A DNA stretch of 54,256 nt from Clostridia bacterium (GCA_029061155.1 JAIDSQ010000117.1:13931-68186); one strand, 5' to 3'; positions 1-8,960 are shown, counted from the stretch's first letter. The notes: generated by a model not told the origin, from the sequence alone. Translations and numbers: made by a program.

Positions 1-540
1 CACGGTCATTGCTGTCACCATCACCATGACGAGGATGAAGAGCACGAGCACGGCTGCTGTCACCACCATCACCATGACGAAGACGAAGAACATGAGCACG
101 GCTGTTGTCACCACCATCACCATGACGAAGATGAAGAGCACGAGCACGGCTGCTGTCACCACCATCACCATGATGAAGATGAAGAGCATGAGCACGGCTG
201 TTGCCACCATCATCACGATGAGGATGAAGAACATGAGCACGAACATCACCATCATCACCACCACGCCGACGAAGTGTTTACAAGCTGGGGCGTAGAAACG
301 GGTAAAAAGTTCGGTGAAGAGCAAATTCAAAAAATACTTGAAAGCCTTGATAACGGTGAGTACGGCAGCGTTCTGCGCGCAAAGGGAATTGTCCCCTGTA
401 CGGACGGAACGTGGATTCATTTCGACTATATCCCCGGCGAACCCGACGTAAGAAAGGGCTGTTCCGCTTACACGGGCAGGCTGTGCGTTATAGGCGCAAA
501 GCTCGACGAGGACAAACTCAAAGAATTATTTAACGTATAA
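1..540 (+). CDS. CobW/COG0523 family GTPase, C-terminal part (5' truncated by window edge), with His/Cys/Asp/Glu-rich metal-binding repeat and CobW_C-like domain
   Basis: Frame 1 is open from base 1: HGHCCHHHHDEDEEHEH(GCCHHHHHDEDEEHEH)n...ADEVFTSWGVETGKKF...GYGSVLRAKGIVPCTDGTWIHFDYIPGE...GRLCVIGAKLDEDKLKELFNV*. The tail resembles CobW C-terminal domains. The ORF track lists only an internal Met at 274. Confidence 0.85.
   Translation, partial: HGHCCHHHHDEDEEHEHGCCHHHHHDEDEEHEHGCCHHHHHDEDEEHEHGCCHHHHHDEDEEHEHGCCHHHHDEDEEHEHEHHHHHHHADEVFTSWGVETGKKFGEEQIQKILESLDNGEYGSVLRAKGIVPCTDGTWIHFDYIPGEPDVRKGCSAYTGRLCVIGAKLDEDKLKELFNV
4..260 (+). repeat. In-frame 48-bp tandem repeat encoding GCCHHHHHDEDEEHEH
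   Basis: GGC TGY TGY CAC recurs at 52, 100, 148 and 196, exactly 48 nt apart, with silent variation between units; degenerate copies flank. Confidence 0.9.
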
Positions 541-549
541 AGGGAATTT

Positions 550-1500
550 ATGCAAGAGGAAATATCCGTCTACCTGTTCTTAGGTTTTCTGGAATCGGGA
601 AAGACAAAATTTATACAGGAAACGCTTGAAGACAAGCGAATGGAAAACGGCGAAAAAACTCTCCTTCTCATTTGCGAAGAAGGTGAGGAGGAGTATAACC
701 CCGAAAAGTTCGAGGTAAAAAACGTTGCCGTGGTAACGCTTGAAAGCGCGGACGAACTCAATATGGAAAACCTTGAACGGCTTACTCAAAAGTATGACGT
801 TCAGCGCGTGGTTGTAGAGTACAACGGAACGTGGCTTTTACAGCAGTTTTTTGACGCAATGCCCGAAAGTTGGGTCATTAATCAGATGATGACCTTTTTC
901 GACGCGGGTACGTTTTTAAACTATAATCAGAATATGCGGCAGCTCGTTTTCGATAAAGTCCAGATGACGCAGATGGTTGTGTTCAACCGCTTTAAGGGCG
1001 AGTTTGACAAGCTTGCTTTCCACAAAATCGTGCGCGGAATTTCCCGCCGCCCCGACATAGTCTACGAATATATAGGCGGCAAGGCGGAGTTCGACGAAAT
1101 AGAAGACCCGCTGCCCTTCGACGTAAATGCGCCTGTCATAGAGATAGAGGACAGGGACTTTGCCTGGTTCTACCGCGATATGGCGGAAAAGTCTGAAAGC
1201 TACGTTGGGAAAACTGTGCGCTTTAAGGGTATGGCGGCAATTTCCAAAAAGGTTCCAGCGGGCTGTATAGTTTTAGGCAGGCACATTATGACCTGTTGCG
1301 AGGCGGATATAGCCTACGACGGTTTCGCCGTAAAGACGGGCGGACTGTTAAAGGATATCAAAACGCGCGACTGGCTTACGGTTACGGGCAAAATAGTAAT
1401 GGAATACAACTCAGTTTACCGCTCGACGGGGCCCGTAATAATTGCCGAAAAACTTGAACGTAGCGAACCTCCCGAAGAGGTAATTGTAACGTATTACTAG
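550..1500 (+). CDS. P-loop GTPase related to COG0523 with a C-terminal TIGR03943/DUF1980-like domain
   Basis: N-terminal FLGFLESGKTKFIQETL Walker A; C-terminal GKTVRFKGMAA...VLGRHIMTCCEADIAYDGFAV; 10 nt after the preceding CobW-like gene. Confidence 0.7.
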   Translation: MQEEISVYLFLGFLESGKTKFIQETLEDKRMENGEKTLLLICEEGEEEYNPEKFEVKNVAVVTLESADELNMENLERLTQKYDVQRVVVEYNGTWLLQQFFDAMPESWVINQMMTFFDAGTFLNYNQNMRQLVFDKVQMTQMVVFNRFKGEFDKLAFHKIVRGISRRPDIVYEYIGGKAEFDEIEDPLPFDVNAPVIEIEDRDFAWFYRDMAEKSESYVGKTVRFKGMAAISKKVPAGCIVLGRHIMTCCEADIAYDGFAVKTGGLLKDIKTRDWLTVTGKIVMEYNSVYRSTGPVIIAEKLERSEPPEEVIVTYY

Positions 1501-1504
1501 TATT

Positions 1505-1849
1505 ATGAATTTTTTTAAGAAAGCGATAAAGAAAGACCCGATTGACATTCTGGCAGAAAACTATTTTCAATGTATTTATTATTTAACTGTAACTGATTAT
1601 GGTGATGGTCAAGATTTATCACGTGGAAGTACCGTCATTCCAGAAGATATAAAAGTGGATGAACAAGACATGCTCTTGATTCATTCAAGTATAGGAGTAT
1701 ATAACCTACACTTGATTGACTGTTCAAAGCGTGATTTTCTATCGAAGTGTGTAAGAAAAATAACAGATATGGTTAATTCTTCTAATGTTGTTATACCTAT
1801 TAAACAACTCAATAAAAAATTGCAACATCTAGTATTTTCAGGTTGGTAA
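1505..1849 (+). CDS. Hypothetical protein, 114 aa
   Basis: Open frame just downstream of the GTPase and before a clear terminator; more AT-rich than its neighbours. Confidence 0.5.
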   Translation: MNFFKKAIKKDPIDILAENYFQCIYYLTVTDYGDGQDLSRGSTVIPEDIKVDEQDMLLIHSSIGVYNLHLIDCSKRDFLSKCVRKITDMVNSSNVVIPIKQLNKKLQHLVFSGW

Positions 1850-1867
1850 ATTTCAATTTATTTTGCT

Positions 1868-1898
1868 AACACTCCGCAGTTGCGGGGTGTTATTTTTT
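1868..1898 (+). terminator. Intrinsic terminator
   Basis: AACACTCCGCA-gt-TGCGGGGTGTT followed by ATTTTTT. Confidence 0.8.
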
Positions 1899-1957
1899 AA
1901 CAGATTTATAGCGTGAATGTTAAAAATTGATACATTGTAATTATTATATAAAATCCA

Positions 1958-1986
1958 TTGACATGCGGGCGCGGTGTCTATATAAT
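1958..1986 (+). promoter_or_regulatory. Consensus sigma70/SigA-type promoter for the XRE-cupin/pot operon
   Basis: TTGACA (1958-1963), 17-nt spacer, TATAAT (1981-1986). Confidence 0.8.
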
Positions 1987-2012
1987 TTGCATTGTTTCAG
2001 GTTTATTTTTAT

Positions 2013-2058
2013 TAAACTTTTTGTTTAAAATTGCTAATTTCAGTAAACAAAAAGTTTA
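2013..2058 (+). promoter_or_regulatory. Two 15-bp palindromic operator-like sites
   Basis: TAAACTTTTTGTTTA (2013-2027) and its exact reverse complement TAAACAAAAAGTTTA (2044-2058), centres 31 bp apart, between promoter and start codon. Confidence 0.7.
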
Positions 2059-2074
2059 GTGGCACGGAGATTAT

Positions 2075-2608
2075 ATGGAAATAGGCAGTAAGATTAAGAG
2101 ATTGAGACTACAGCTTAACTTGTCGCAGGCGGAGCTTGCCGACAGGTGCGAGCTTACGAAGGGCTACATATCACAGCTTGAAAACGACTTGACGTCGCCT
2201 TCCATTTCGACCCTTTGCGACATTCTTTCGGCGCTCGGCACAGACCTTGCGGAATTTTTCAAGCGTGACGACGATACGCGAATCGTATTTTCCGCCGAGG
2301 ACTTTATCGAAAAACACGAAAACGGTATGCTTTTGAAGTGGATTATCCCCAACGCGCAGAAAAACGAAATGGAACCCGTACTTGTGGAACTTCTGCCCGG
2401 CGCGTCCACTTCCGAAGACTTCCCGCACGAAGGCGAAGAGTTCGGCTACGTTTTAGAAGGCAGAATTTGTATAGAGCTTGGCAAGAACAAATATATCTGC
2501 AAAAAGGGCGAAACGTTCTACTACACCGCGGATAAGTCGCACACAATTACCAACACGGGCAAAACAAGTGCGAAGTTCTTGTGGGTTTCTACCCCGCCCA
2601 ATTTTTAA
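2075..2608 (+). CDS. XRE-family HTH regulator with C-terminal cupin domain (PuuR-like)
   Basis: MEIGSKIKRLRLQLNLSQAELADRCELTKGYISQLENDLTSPSISTL HTH; cupin EDFPHEGEEFGYVLEGRICIELGKNKYICKKGETFYYTADKSHTITNTG; upstream of pot genes. Confidence 0.9.
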   Translation: MEIGSKIKRLRLQLNLSQAELADRCELTKGYISQLENDLTSPSISTLCDILSALGTDLAEFFKRDDDTRIVFSAEDFIEKHENGMLLKWIIPNAQKNEMEPVLVELLPGASTSEDFPHEGEEFGYVLEGRICIELGKNKYICKKGETFYYTADKSHTITNTGKTSAKFLWVSTPPNF

Positions 2609-2641
2609 ATTAACCGCTATCAATTTACAGGAGGAAGATTT

Positions 2642-4150
2642 ATGGAAAACAATGCTATTATCGAACTTATCGACGTCAGGAAGGTGTTCGACGATGAGAC
2701 GGTTGCCGTCGAGAGTTTTAACCTTACCGTTAAAAAGGGCGAGTTTGTAACTTTCCTCGGTCCGTCGGGCTGCGGCAAGACTACAACCCTTCGTATGATT
2801 GCGGGGTTTGAACTTCCCACTTCGGGAAAAATTCTTTTAAACGGCGAGGACATAAGCCGTCTTCCGCCCAACAAACGCCCCGTAAATACCGTATTCCAGA
2901 AATACGCACTCTTCCCCCATTTAAACGTTTACGAAAATATCGCGTTCGGGCTGCGCCTTAAAAAGGTGGAAAACACCTACAGAAACAAAAACGGCGAAAC
3001 GTACACAAAGCTTGAAAAGCTTTCGCGCGCGGACATAGACAAAAAAGTAAAAAAGGCTCTTGAAATAGTAGACCTTGAAGGTTTTGAAAAGCGCGGGGTT
3101 GCCACTCTTTCGGGCGGTCAGCAGCAGAGAATTGCCATTGCCCGCGCTATTGTAAACGAGCCCGAAATACTTCTTTTGGACGAACCCCTCGGCGCGCTTG
3201 ACTTGAAAATGCGCAAAGAGATGCAGATAGAACTTAAAAATATGCACAAAAAACTGGGCATAACCTTTATCTACGTCACGCACGATCAGGAAGAGGCGCT
3301 TACCATGTCCGACAAAATAGTCGTAATCAACGACGGCGAAATTCAGCAGATAGGCACGCCCACTGAAATTTATAACGAGCCTGTAAACACTTTCGTTGCC
3401 GACTTTATAGGCGAAAGCAACATCTTCAACGGCGCGGTTGTCGGCAAACTCAAAGTCAAGTTCTGCGGTGCGACGTTCGACTGTCTTGACGACTACGAAA
3501 TCAACCAGCTTGTGGACGTGGTTGTCCGCCCCGAAGATATAAAGATAGTAAAGCCCGGCGAAGGTCAGCTTAAGGGTAATATAATTTCGTCTGTATTCAA
3601 GGGCGTTCACTATGAAATTACCGTAGGTATCGGCAAGTTTGAAATTGTAATTCAAAGCACATCCACCGCGCCTGTGGGAAGTACGGTGGGACTTCGCATA
3701 GAACCCGACGGCATACACCTTATGGAAAAGGTTTATACCGTAAACAAGTACGACGGCGTTATTACCAAGACCAATACGGTTGAGTTCGGCGACGGCGAGT
3801 TCGAGTGCGACGTAACCCAGCTATATCCCGGCTCACACCTCGACGAAGAGGGCTATCTTATAACTTCCGACGGCAGGCAGATAGACCTTGCGGGCGTCAA
3901 GGTTGACGTCGAAGTCGACACACACGATATCGTAATGACCGACGATACCGAGGCAGGCGGCGCGCAGGGCAACATAATCTCCATGATTTACAAGGGCGAT
4001 CATTACCGCTACATTGTAAGAACGGAAGAGAACGAGGAGGACTATGTTTTGTCCTGCCCCGATTTATGGAACACGGGCGACCTTGTAGGCATTATTATCC
4101 CCGCCGAGAAAATAAAATTAAAGTTAAAGCCGGAGGTGGAAGATAAGTAA
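2642..4150 (+). CDS. potA: Spermidine/putrescine ABC transporter ATP-binding protein with extended C-terminus
   Basis: GPSGCGKTT, LSGGQQQRIAIARA, LLLDEPLGALD; followed by potB/C/D-like genes. Confidence 0.92.
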   Translation: MENNAIIELIDVRKVFDDETVAVESFNLTVKKGEFVTFLGPSGCGKTTTLRMIAGFELPTSGKILLNGEDISRLPPNKRPVNTVFQKYALFPHLNVYENIAFGLRLKKVENTYRNKNGETYTKLEKLSRADIDKKVKKALEIVDLEGFEKRGVATLSGGQQQRIAIARAIVNEPEILLLDEPLGALDLKMRKEMQIELKNMHKKLGITFIYVTHDQEEALTMSDKIVVINDGEIQQIGTPTEIYNEPVNTFVADFIGESNIFNGAVVGKLKVKFCGATFDCLDDYEINQLVDVVVRPEDIKIVKPGEGQLKGNIISSVFKGVHYEITVGIGKFEIVIQSTSTAPVGSTVGLRIEPDGIHLMEKVYTVNKYDGVITKTNTVEFGDGEFECDVTQLYPGSHLDEEGYLITSDGRQIDLAGVKVDVEVDTHDIVMTDDTEAGGAQGNIISMIYKGDHYRYIVRTEENEEDYVLSCPDLWNTGDLVGIIIPAEKIKLKLKPEVEDK

Positions 4151-4944
4151 TGAAACTCCGCTTTAACAGAAAACAACTGTGCATACCGTATGCGGTGTTC
4201 TTGGTCTGCTTTGTAATTGCGCCGCTTATAGTAATTGTTTACTATGCGTTCACCAACGGTCAGGGACAGTTTTCCTTTTCAAACTTCGCAAACTTTTTCT
4301 CGAGCGGTAACACAATGGGTACCCTTCTGTACAGCTTTGCGCTGGCAATTGTGGTCACGCTTGTATGTCTTTTAGTGGGCTACCCCACGGCATATATACT
4401 TGCGAGGAGCAATTTTAAAAAGAAATACGTTCTTTTAATGCTCTTCGTCCTGCCTATGTGGATAAACTTTACTTTAAGGATAACCGCGCTTAAGGAAATT
4501 TTGTCGGCGATAGAGGGCAATATTTCAGCCTATCCCTTTTTGAACTCGGTAATAGGTATGACGTACGACTTTCTGCCTTTTATGATTCTGCCCCTGTATA
4601 CTTCGCTTTTAAAGCTCGATAAAAGCCTTCTGGAGGCGGCGTCGGACTTGGGCGCGAATAAGTTTACCGTGTTTTTAAGGGTGACTTTGCCGCTGTCAGT
4701 CCCCGGCATTATTTCGGGTGTGACTATGGTTTTACTTCCGTCAATGACAAACTACGTCGTCTTGGATATGCTGTACAACAGCACGTATATAATGGGCAGT
4801 CTGATAGGCAGTTATTTCAGCGCTTACGACTGGCACAACGGCTCGATGATATCCCTCGTTTTACTGGTGATTATATTTATCGTAACGCTTGTAACCAACC
4901 GTTTCAGCGACAAGGACGCAAACAACAGGGGGGCGGTACTATGA
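4150..4944 (+). CDS. potB: Spermidine/putrescine ABC transporter permease
   Basis: PotB-like permease with EAASDLGANKFTVFLRVTLPLSVPGI EAA motif; start overlaps potA stop. Confidence 0.9.
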   Translation: MKLRFNRKQLCIPYAVFLVCFVIAPLIVIVYYAFTNGQGQFSFSNFANFFSSGNTMGTLLYSFALAIVVTLVCLLVGYPTAYILARSNFKKKYVLLMLFVLPMWINFTLRITALKEILSAIEGNISAYPFLNSVIGMTYDFLPFMILPLYTSLLKLDKSLLEAASDLGANKFTVFLRVTLPLSVPGIISGVTMVLLPSMTNYVVLDMLYNSTYIMGSLIGSYFSAYDWHNGSMISLVLLVIIFIVTLVTNRFSDKDANNRGAVL

Positions 4945-5732
4945 AAAAATACCTTCGCATTATATGGCTTGCCGTCGTGCTTGCTTTCATTTACGTTCCC
5001 ATACTCGTGCTTGCGGTGTACAGCTTTACAGACGCGACAATGGTAGGCGGCGTAGGCGGATTTTCCTTCAGTAACTATATCAACCTGTTTGCCAACGAAG
5101 AGTTGAGAAATATGATTTTCGGCACGGTCGCGCTTGCACTTGTGTGCTCGGCGATTTCCACCGTGCTTGCGACTATGGGCGCGATAGGCTCGTACTATTC
5201 AAAGCGTATTCCCAAAACTCTTATAAACACCGCCAATCAGGTTCCCGTAGTCAATGCGGATATAGTAACGGGCTTTTCGGTTTGCATACTTTTGATTGTA
5301 ATTTTAAGAATAAGCAAGGATACCTTCATTCCCTTGGGCATAGGGCACATTGTTTTGACGGCGCCCTTTGTCTACCTTTCCATTCTGCCGAAGTTAAAGC
5401 AAATGGATAACAGCCTTTACGAGGCGGCGCTTGACTTGGGTGCAACGCCCGCGCAGGCGCTGTTCAAGGTGGTAATACCTCAGCTTATTCCCGGCATATT
5501 ATCGGGTTTCATGCTTGCGGTAACGCTGTCATTGGACGACTATTTCGTAACCACATACACAAAACCTTCCACTTTTGATACTATAAGCACCTATGTTGTA
5601 AACGCAACAAAGGGCAGTCAGACGGAAATAAAAACGGCGCTGTGGGCGCTTTCCACAATCATATTCATTATAGTAATCGTTGCGGTAGTATTGATGAACG
5701 TACTTTCGGACAAGAGGAGGGAAAGCAAATGA
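4941..5732 (+). CDS. potC: Spermidine/putrescine ABC transporter permease
   Basis: EAALDLGATPAQALFKVVIPQLIPGILSGF EAA motif; overlaps potB by 4 nt. Confidence 0.9.
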   Translation: MKKYLRIIWLAVVLAFIYVPILVLAVYSFTDATMVGGVGGFSFSNYINLFANEELRNMIFGTVALALVCSAISTVLATMGAIGSYYSKRIPKTLINTANQVPVVNADIVTGFSVCILLIVILRISKDTFIPLGIGHIVLTAPFVYLSILPKLKQMDNSLYEAALDLGATPAQALFKVVIPQLIPGILSGFMLAVTLSLDDYFVTTYTKPSTFDTISTYVVNATKGSQTEIKTALWALSTIIFIIVIVAVVLMNVLSDKRRESK

Positions 5733-7282
5733 AAAAGCTTTACCGCGCGCTTGCGCTGACCTCCGCAGCAGTACTTGCGGGAAGTTCTGTCGCCCTGTTT
5801 TCGGGCTGCGCCAACAAAGCTGACGTCGTTACCCTGAGGGTATGCAGCTGGGAAGAGTATATCGACCTCGGCGGTTGGGATAAGGGCGAGCTTATCGACA
5901 TAGAAAATCCATATTCCGAAGGCGGAATAATGGGCGTAAACTCCATGGTGGACGACTTCACGGAGTGGTTCAACTCAACTCACGATTACGAGGTAAAAGT
6001 TGAGTATTCCACGTTCGGCACCAACGAGGATTTGTATAACCGTTTAAGCCTCGGCGACGAGTACGATTTGGTCTGTCCCTCGGACTATATGCTGATGAAA
6101 CTCATTGCCGAAGGAAATTATGTTGAATATTCCGATACGTTCTGGGACGAGGATATCGAGCAAAATTACTACGCGAAGAATGTTTCGCGCTATATAGACG
6201 GCGGGAACGGCGAGGGGATATTCAACCACCAGTTCACTAATCCCCAAGACGTTTGGCACAAAAAAGCGGCGTGCTATATGTGGGGTACAACGGGGCTTGT
6301 ATACAATCCCGAAAAGGTTGAGCATATTGCCGACGTTTCCACCTGGGCAATGCTTTTAAACGAAAATTACAGCCGTCAGGTAACCATAAAGGACAACGTG
6401 CGCGACGCGTACTTTTCGACCCTCGGCATAATCAACTCCGACAAGCTTACGGGCGGGAACTTAAGCGCAAGCCAGAGGAGCGCCATTTTAAACGACGTTG
6501 ACAGCGCTACGATTGAGAAGGCTGAAAGCGTTTTAAAGGATATAAAGGAAAACGTGTATTCTTTTGAAACGGACTCGGGCAAGGCGGATATGGTAACAGG
6601 CAAGGTAATTGCCAACCTGCAGTGGTCGGGCGACGCCGTGTTCATTATGGACGAGGCAGAGGCGGACGACACTGAGCTTTGGTATTCCGTCCCCGACGAG
6701 TGTACAAACCTTTGGTTCGACGGCTGGCTTATGCTTAAAAACGGCGTGGAGAAGAACGAAAAATTAAAGACTTCCGCCGAGGCGTTCGTCAACTTTTTAT
6801 CCCGCCCCGACAACGCCGTAAGAAATATGTACTATATCGGTTATTCCTCGGCGATTGCGGACGACACCGTGTTCGATTATATGGAGTGGAACTACGGCGC
6901 GGACGAAGAGGCGGGGCAAACCTTTGAGTACGATGTAAGCTATTTTTTCAACGAGCAAAAGCTGTTGGAAGTGGACGCGGTCAATTTCGAGATTGACGGG
7001 GACGGCAAGATTAACCGCGGCAGACAGCTGTTTGCGCAGTACCCGCCGCAGAACGTTATCGACAGGAGCGTGGTTATGCTTGACTTCGGCGACAAGCTTA
7101 GCGAGATAAACCAGATGTGGATAAACGTGCGCTGTCTTGATATCAGGGATATTTCGCCCGTAACCGTAGGCGTTACGGCGGCGGTTGTTTTAGCCCTTGC
7201 CGGCGCGGTTTGCCTGTATAAGTTCAGATACAAACTGTTTTTCAATAACAGACCCAAAAAGGGATACGAAAGAGTATCGTAA
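5729..7282 (+). CDS. potD: Spermidine/putrescine-binding lipoprotein with additional C-terminal TM segment
   Basis: ATG at 5729 (ATGA overlap with potC) after GAGGAGGG; lipobox LFSGC; PotD-like body; C-terminal VTVGVTAAVVLALAGAVCLYKFRYKLFF. Confidence 0.88.
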   Translation: MKKLYRALALTSAAVLAGSSVALFSGCANKADVVTLRVCSWEEYIDLGGWDKGELIDIENPYSEGGIMGVNSMVDDFTEWFNSTHDYEVKVEYSTFGTNEDLYNRLSLGDEYDLVCPSDYMLMKLIAEGNYVEYSDTFWDEDIEQNYYAKNVSRYIDGGNGEGIFNHQFTNPQDVWHKKAACYMWGTTGLVYNPEKVEHIADVSTWAMLLNENYSRQVTIKDNVRDAYFSTLGIINSDKLTGGNLSASQRSAILNDVDSATIEKAESVLKDIKENVYSFETDSGKADMVTGKVIANLQWSGDAVFIMDEAEADDTELWYSVPDECTNLWFDGWLMLKNGVEKNEKLKTSAEAFVNFLSRPDNAVRNMYYIGYSSAIADDTVFDYMEWNYGADEEAGQTFEYDVSYFFNEQKLLEVDAVNFEIDGDGKINRGRQLFAQYPPQNVIDRSVVMLDFGDKLSEINQMWINVRCLDIRDISPVTVGVTAAVVLALAGAVCLYKFRYKLFFNNRPKKGYERVS

Positions 7283-7296
7283 ATAAGCTTTATTAA

Positions 7297-7321
7297 GCCC
7301 GCGCAGTTTAACTGCGCGGGC
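7297..7321 (+). terminator. Terminator-like hairpin after potD
   Basis: GCCCGCGCAGT-tta-ACTGCGCGGGC, 11-bp perfect stem; weak U-tract. Confidence 0.6.
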
Positions 7322-7340
7322 AAAATTATTAAGTAAAGTA

Positions 7341-7369
7341 TTGCAATAACAAAATTTTAGTGATAGAAT
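7341..7369 (+). promoter_or_regulatory. Putative promoter of the GH43 gene
   Basis: TTGCAA, 17-nt spacer, TAGAAT, about 30 nt before the start codon. Confidence 0.5.
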
Positions 7370-7399
7370 TGTAATGATAATATTTTAAAAGGAACTGCC

Positions 7400-8902
7400 A
7401 TGAATTACACTAATCCCGTTTTACAGTTTGACTTTTCCGACCCCGACGTTATCCGCGTGGGTGAAGATTATTATATGGTGGCGTCGAGCTTTAACCACGT
7501 CCCCGGCGTGCCCGTGCTCCATTCCAAAAACCTTGTGGAGTGGCGCATTATAAATTATGTAATGCCCAAAATTCCCTTCGGGAGATTTGACGCCGTTCAG
7601 CACGGTCACGGCGCGTGGGCGCCTTCTATAAGATACCACGGCGGTAAGTATTATTGCCTGATACCTTTCCCCGACGAAGGAATATATGTTTCCGAAACTA
7701 CAGACCCCTACGGTAAGTGGTCGCCCATTCGTCCGCTTGTCGAAGGCAAGGGACTTGAAGACCCCTGCCCTATCTGGGCGAACGGCAGGTGCTTTGTCGT
7801 ATTCGCCTTTGCAAAGAGCCGCGCGGGCGTTAATTCCCAGCTTGCGGTATTCGAGGCGGACGAGGACTTAACCGTTGCCTCAAGCAAATTCACCGTGGTA
7901 TATGACGGACATAATAACAATCCCAAGATAGAAGGACCCAAATTTTACAGGCGCGGAAAGTACTTTTACATACTGGCTCCCGCAGGCGGAGTGGGTACGG
8001 GCTGGCAGGTTGCGCTCCGTTCCCCCAACATTTACGGTCCCTACGAAACAAAGATAATTTTAATGCAGGGCGATACCGATATCAACGGTCCCCATCAGGG
8101 CGCGCTTATCGATTTGGACGACGCGGGCGAAAAATGGGCGTTTATGCACTTTCAGGATATGGGCGCATACGGGCGCGTAGTTCACTTACAGCCCACAGTA
8201 TGGCTCAACGAATGGCCTGTTTGCGGTAATATTACCGACGAACTTTTAGCGGGTTGTCCCGTATCGGGCGGGGAATATCCCGTGGATATTCAGACTGATT
8301 ACGGTATCGACCCCTCCGACGAGTTTGAAGGTGACAGCCTTTCACTCATATGGCAGACTCCCGCAAATCCTTCGCACGACTGGTGGCAGTTTAAGCACGG
8401 ACTTAAATTGAACTGCACATATTACGGGGTTAACGCTCTTTCGGACGTGCCGCAGCTTATAATGCAGAAGGTTCCGCATCTCAATTTCTCTGTAAAAGCC
8501 AAGTGCAAACTAAACCTTGTAAACGACGGCGACGAGACGGGTTTTGTTATGTTCGGAAGATCATATGCCTACGTCTGTGTGGTAAGACAGGGCGGGCAAA
8601 ACTACCTTGAAATACGCGAAGGCAAAATAGGCGACAGCGAGGACGAAACGCTTTGCCGCAGTCAGCCGTACGACGATAATTACGTCACCTTTCAGGTGTC
8701 GGCAAAATATGAGGAAAGAAATAAGCTTGTCTATAAATTCACCTTCGGCAAGGTGGCATTCACGCGCAAGTTCTATGCCGAGCGCGGAGTGTGGACGGGC
8801 GCAAAGATGGGCATATATGCGCGGTCTAACACGCAAAGCAAGGGCAGCGCAACCTTTAAATTCTTCCGCGTAGTATGTACCGATAAACGCGTCGGCAAAT
8901 AA
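7400..8902 (+). CDS. Glycoside hydrolase family 43 (beta-xylosidase/alpha-L-arabinofuranosidase type)
   Basis: MNYTNPVLQFDFSDPDVIRVGEDYYMVASSFNHVPGVPVLHSKNLVEW...GHGAWAPSIRYHGGKYYCLI; C-terminal beta-sandwich-like region; no signal peptide. Confidence 0.9.
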   Translation: MNYTNPVLQFDFSDPDVIRVGEDYYMVASSFNHVPGVPVLHSKNLVEWRIINYVMPKIPFGRFDAVQHGHGAWAPSIRYHGGKYYCLIPFPDEGIYVSETTDPYGKWSPIRPLVEGKGLEDPCPIWANGRCFVVFAFAKSRAGVNSQLAVFEADEDLTVASSKFTVVYDGHNNNPKIEGPKFYRRGKYFYILAPAGGVGTGWQVALRSPNIYGPYETKIILMQGDTDINGPHQGALIDLDDAGEKWAFMHFQDMGAYGRVVHLQPTVWLNEWPVCGNITDELLAGCPVSGGEYPVDIQTDYGIDPSDEFEGDSLSLIWQTPANPSHDWWQFKHGLKLNCTYYGVNALSDVPQLIMQKVPHLNFSVKAKCKLNLVNDGDETGFVMFGRSYAYVCVVRQGGQNYLEIREGKIGDSEDETLCRSQPYDDNYVTFQVSAKYEERNKLVYKFTFGKVAFTRKFYAERGVWTGAKMGIYARSNTQSKGSATFKFFRVVCTDKRVGK

Positions 8903-8921
8903 AATTTATACTTTCATTTAC

Positions 8922-8950
8922 TTGCTTTTGCTGCCGTCGGGTAGTACAAT
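8922..8950 (+). promoter_or_regulatory. Putative promoter of the MATE gene
   Basis: TTGCTT, 17-nt spacer, TACAAT; -10 ends 10 nt before the ATG at 8961. Confidence 0.5.
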
Positions 8951-8960
8951 GGTGTGAATT

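Noticed and set aside
1-260. Possible CRISPR array (regular 48-bp repeats)
   Set aside because: Units are contiguous with no spacers and are an in-frame coding repeat.
26-295. ORF of 89 aa (MTRMKSTSTAAVTTITM...)
   Set aside because: Out-of-frame reading of the His/Cys repeat; frame 1 gives the coherent CobW-like protein.
2921-3718. 265-aa minus-strand ORF opposite potA
   Set aside because: Antisense to a clear ABC ATPase; low-complexity Phe/Tyr/Val-rich translation typical of mirror ORFs.
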